DNA from: Deltaproteobacteria bacterium
Lineage (GTDB): Bacteria > Desulfobacterota > DSM-4660 > Desulfatiglandales > HGW-15
NCBI GenBank assembly: GCA_016929815.1
Contig: JAFGIC010000492.1
Location: 1 to 5,822, forward strand
Direction of reading: 5' to 3'
Length of the DNA stretch: 5,822 nt
This document shows positions 4,447-5,822 of this stretch, in pieces (position 1 is the stretch's first letter; every line of letters starts with the position of its first letter). The translations under genes and the position numbers were made by a program. The notes under the pieces were generated by a model that saw nothing but the letters and a program-made list of their open reading frames with translations, ran no database searches and was not told the DNA's origin.

Positions 4447-5822
4447 ATGAATTTAATTCAATCGCTTATGGGAAGGCGGCAGTTTCTGATGACCGCCGGT
4501 GCGGCTTCCACGCTGGGGCTGGGCTCAAGGAGGCTCACAAGGGTCTTTAATCCGGGATCTCAAACGGGCGTTGCAGCGGCATCCGAAAGATCCGGCGCTG
4601 TTGACATGAAAGGTGTTTTCAGTAAAAGGTACAGCCATCTTTTATCGCCTATTAAGATAGGCAACGTAGTTTTAAAGAACAGGATGATTAACACCCTGGG
4701 CCTTCCGCATTTTTTTCAGGGACCGGAGACGTTTCCCAACGATCAGGTAATATCACATTATGCAGGCATCGCAAGAAACGGGGCCGCTATTGTTACTGTC
4801 TGGGAGGCGAGTTTAACGCCCCTCAACGACGGCACACTGGAGAGTCGGAAAGGGATTGACGGGGACCGTGCCCATACCTACATGTGGGATGCCGCTGATG
4901 CCGGTGTTCAGAATTACTTCAATCAGCTGACGGATGCCATCCATTTTTACGGTTCAAAGGCCTCGATTGCCATAAGGATATCTCCACCCGAGGGATACGG
5001 CATTAGCGTGGCGGCTGGTAGAAGCCACGGGGGGCCCCCAGGCGGACCCGGAGGAGCGCCTGGGAGTGAAATGTCCGCTGAAAAAGCCGGCGGTGCGGGC
5101 GGAGCGCCGGGCGGCGAACAGGGTGGAGGCGGCAGACCGGACGAGAACGCGCAGGATACGGCCACGAATATACCGCCCATAACAAGTGGCGGTTCATACG
5201 GAAAAAAAGAAATCCCGGTTGAACTGATACAGAAGATGATTGAGGATTACGCAAACAGGGCAAAATTCTATCAGTCCCTCGGTTTCGATGCGGTGAATAT
5301 TCATATGTCATATAACAGCGATATACTGGCACATTCCCTGTCAACCAATCTTAACAAAAGGACGGACAAATATGGCGGCATCGTTGAAAACCGCGCGCGT
5401 CTGCCCCTTGAGATGTTTCAGGCATTTAAAAGGGTATGCGGTCAGGATTTTCTGGTAGTTGCGCATATCAGCGGTGAGGGTACGGACGACGGTTACACAC
5501 TTCAGGATACCGTCCAATTTGCCAAAATCTGGGAGGGCGCCCTTGATATCCTTAAGTTCAGGGCAAAGGAACAAGGTTTCTGCCATCCGACCGGGTTTAA
5601 CATGGAGGAGGACAGGCCTATGACCCTTCGTTACGCCCAGGCCGTAAAGGAAGGCGGCTCAAAGATGATAACCGCGCCCACAGGCGGTTTCCAGGACCCG
5701 GATCTGCTGGAAGAATATATCGCGAGCGGAAAGACCGATATGGTCGCTATGTCCAGGGCATGGATCGCCGATCCGGAATACGGCCAAAAGGCCTATGAGG
5801 GCAGGGGCGAGGATGTGGTGCC
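4447..5822 (+). CDS. Tat-exported Old Yellow Enzyme family flavin oxidoreductase, 3' end cut by window
   Basis: The frame is open to the window end: 458 residues and no stop. The N-terminus has a twin-arginine motif, G9-RRQFLM, a modest hydrophobic stretch (A17-G26) and a possible AAA|S cleavage at 45/46. That fits Tat export of a protein folded with its flavin in the cytoplasm. The FMN-binding TIM barrel begins at LLSPIKIGN (65-73), VVLKNRMI, the typical OYE/2,4-dienoyl-CoA reductase opening. It continues with GFDAVNIH (279-286), NKRTDKYGG and ENRARLPLE (303-322). It reaches TGGFQDPDLLEEYIASGK (412-429) and DMVAMSRAWIADP (431-443), the phosphate-binding end. Family members of this type then carry a Cys-rich 4Fe-4S motif and an FAD/NAD(P)H domain; these would lie beyond the window. 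Such enzymes reduce C=C bonds activated by a carbonyl group. Oddities are a Gly/Pro-rich insert at 191-250, Y289 where many relatives have the second catalytic His, and H340 where Arg is usual. An inner-membrane or periplasmic electron donor would be needed. The substrate is unknown. Confidence 0.9.
   Translation, partial: MNLIQSLMGRRQFLMTAGAASTLGLGSRRLTRVFNPGSQTGVAAASERSGAVDMKGVFSKRYSHLLSPIKIGNVVLKNRMINTLGLPHFFQGPETFPNDQVISHYAGIARNGAAIVTVWEASLTPLNDGTLESRKGIDGDRAHTYMWDAADAGVQNYFNQLTDAIHFYGSKASIAIRISPPEGYGISVAAGRSHGGPPGGPGGAPGSEMSAEKAGGAGGAPGGEQGGGGRPDENAQDTATNIPPITSGGSYGKKEIPVELIQKMIEDYANRAKFYQSLGFDAVNIHMSYNSDILAHSLSTNLNKRTDKYGGIVENRARLPLEMFQAFKRVCGQDFLVVAHISGEGTDDGYTLQDTVQFAKIWEGALDILKFRAKEQGFCHPTGFNMEEDRPMTLRYAQAVKEGGSKMITAPTGGFQDPDLLEEYIASGKTDMVAMSRAWIADPEYGQKAYEGRGEDVV
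5017..5196 (+). other. Gly/Pro-rich low-complexity insert within the OYE barrel
   Basis: Residues 191-250 of the OYE product are dominated by Gly, Pro and Ala (for example GGPPGGPGGAPG and GGAGGAPGGEQGGGG), followed by a polar tail to TSGGSYG. The conserved barrel resumes at the helix EIPVELIQKMIEDYANRAK (255-273). In canonical OYEs this position is the beta3-alpha3 loop, normally a modest substrate-facing loop after H-x-GR. The DNA includes GGGGGCCCCC (5030-5039). Reading frame is maintained on both sides, so the insert is genuine coding sequence rather than a frameshift artefact. Confidence 0.85.

Noticed and set aside
5029..5039. Possible frameshift at the G6C5 run in the OYE gene
   Set aside because: The same frame carries recognisable OYE motifs before (LLSPIKIGN) and after (NKRTDKYGG) the run, so no shift is needed.
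4947..5344. Minus-strand Pro-rich open frames opposite the OYE insert
   Set aside because: They arise from the GC-rich Gly/Pro-coding insert, and the plus strand there encodes conserved OYE motifs on both sides.

Overview
The window holds three consecutive plus-strand genes and no convincing minus-strand gene. In order they are a TonB-dependent outer-membrane receptor (244-2523), an exported lipoprotein with a parallel beta-helix-like body (2751-4343), and the first 458 residues of an Old Yellow Enzyme (OYE) family flavin oxidoreductase with a twin-arginine (Tat) type leader (4447 to the window edge, truncated). The receptor and the outer-membrane sorting context imply a diderm (Gram-negative type) bacterium. 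An OYE-family enzyme of the 2,4-dienoyl-CoA reductase-like type, together with moderate base composition and mixed codon use, would fit an anaerobic proteobacterium or desulfobacterial lineage. A diderm Firmicute cannot be excluded. No taxonomic marker gene is present.

Layout. Positions 1-243 are a leader or intergenic stretch with a hairpin-plus-T-run candidate, a 15-bp-spaced direct repeat and a small inverted repeat ahead of the receptor. The receptor ends at 2523 and is followed directly by a strong 14-bp hairpin (2536-2570), so its transcription probably stops there. The 227-bp gap 2524-2750 then carries an 18-bp interrupted palindrome centred on CACCGGTG and weak promoter-like hexamers, suggesting that the lipoprotein gene has its own regulated promoter. 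The 103-bp gap 4344-4446 has no clear terminator but holds a perfect-armed palindrome (TTATCC-CT-GGATAA) plus an extra upstream TTATCC copy. The OYE gene may therefore be read through from the lipoprotein gene, started from its own controlled promoter, or both.

Functional reading (inference). All three products appear to belong to the cell envelope: a receptor for active import across the outer membrane, a surface or periplasmic beta-helix lipoprotein on a Gly/Arg/Asp-rich stalk, and an exported flavoenzyme that would reduce an activated C=C bond outside the cytoplasm. Together they look like a capture, uptake and reduction module for an unknown, probably bulky unsaturated compound. Two features stand out: the roughly 60-residue Gly/Pro-rich insert in the substrate-side loop of the OYE barrel, and departures from the usual OYE active-site residues.
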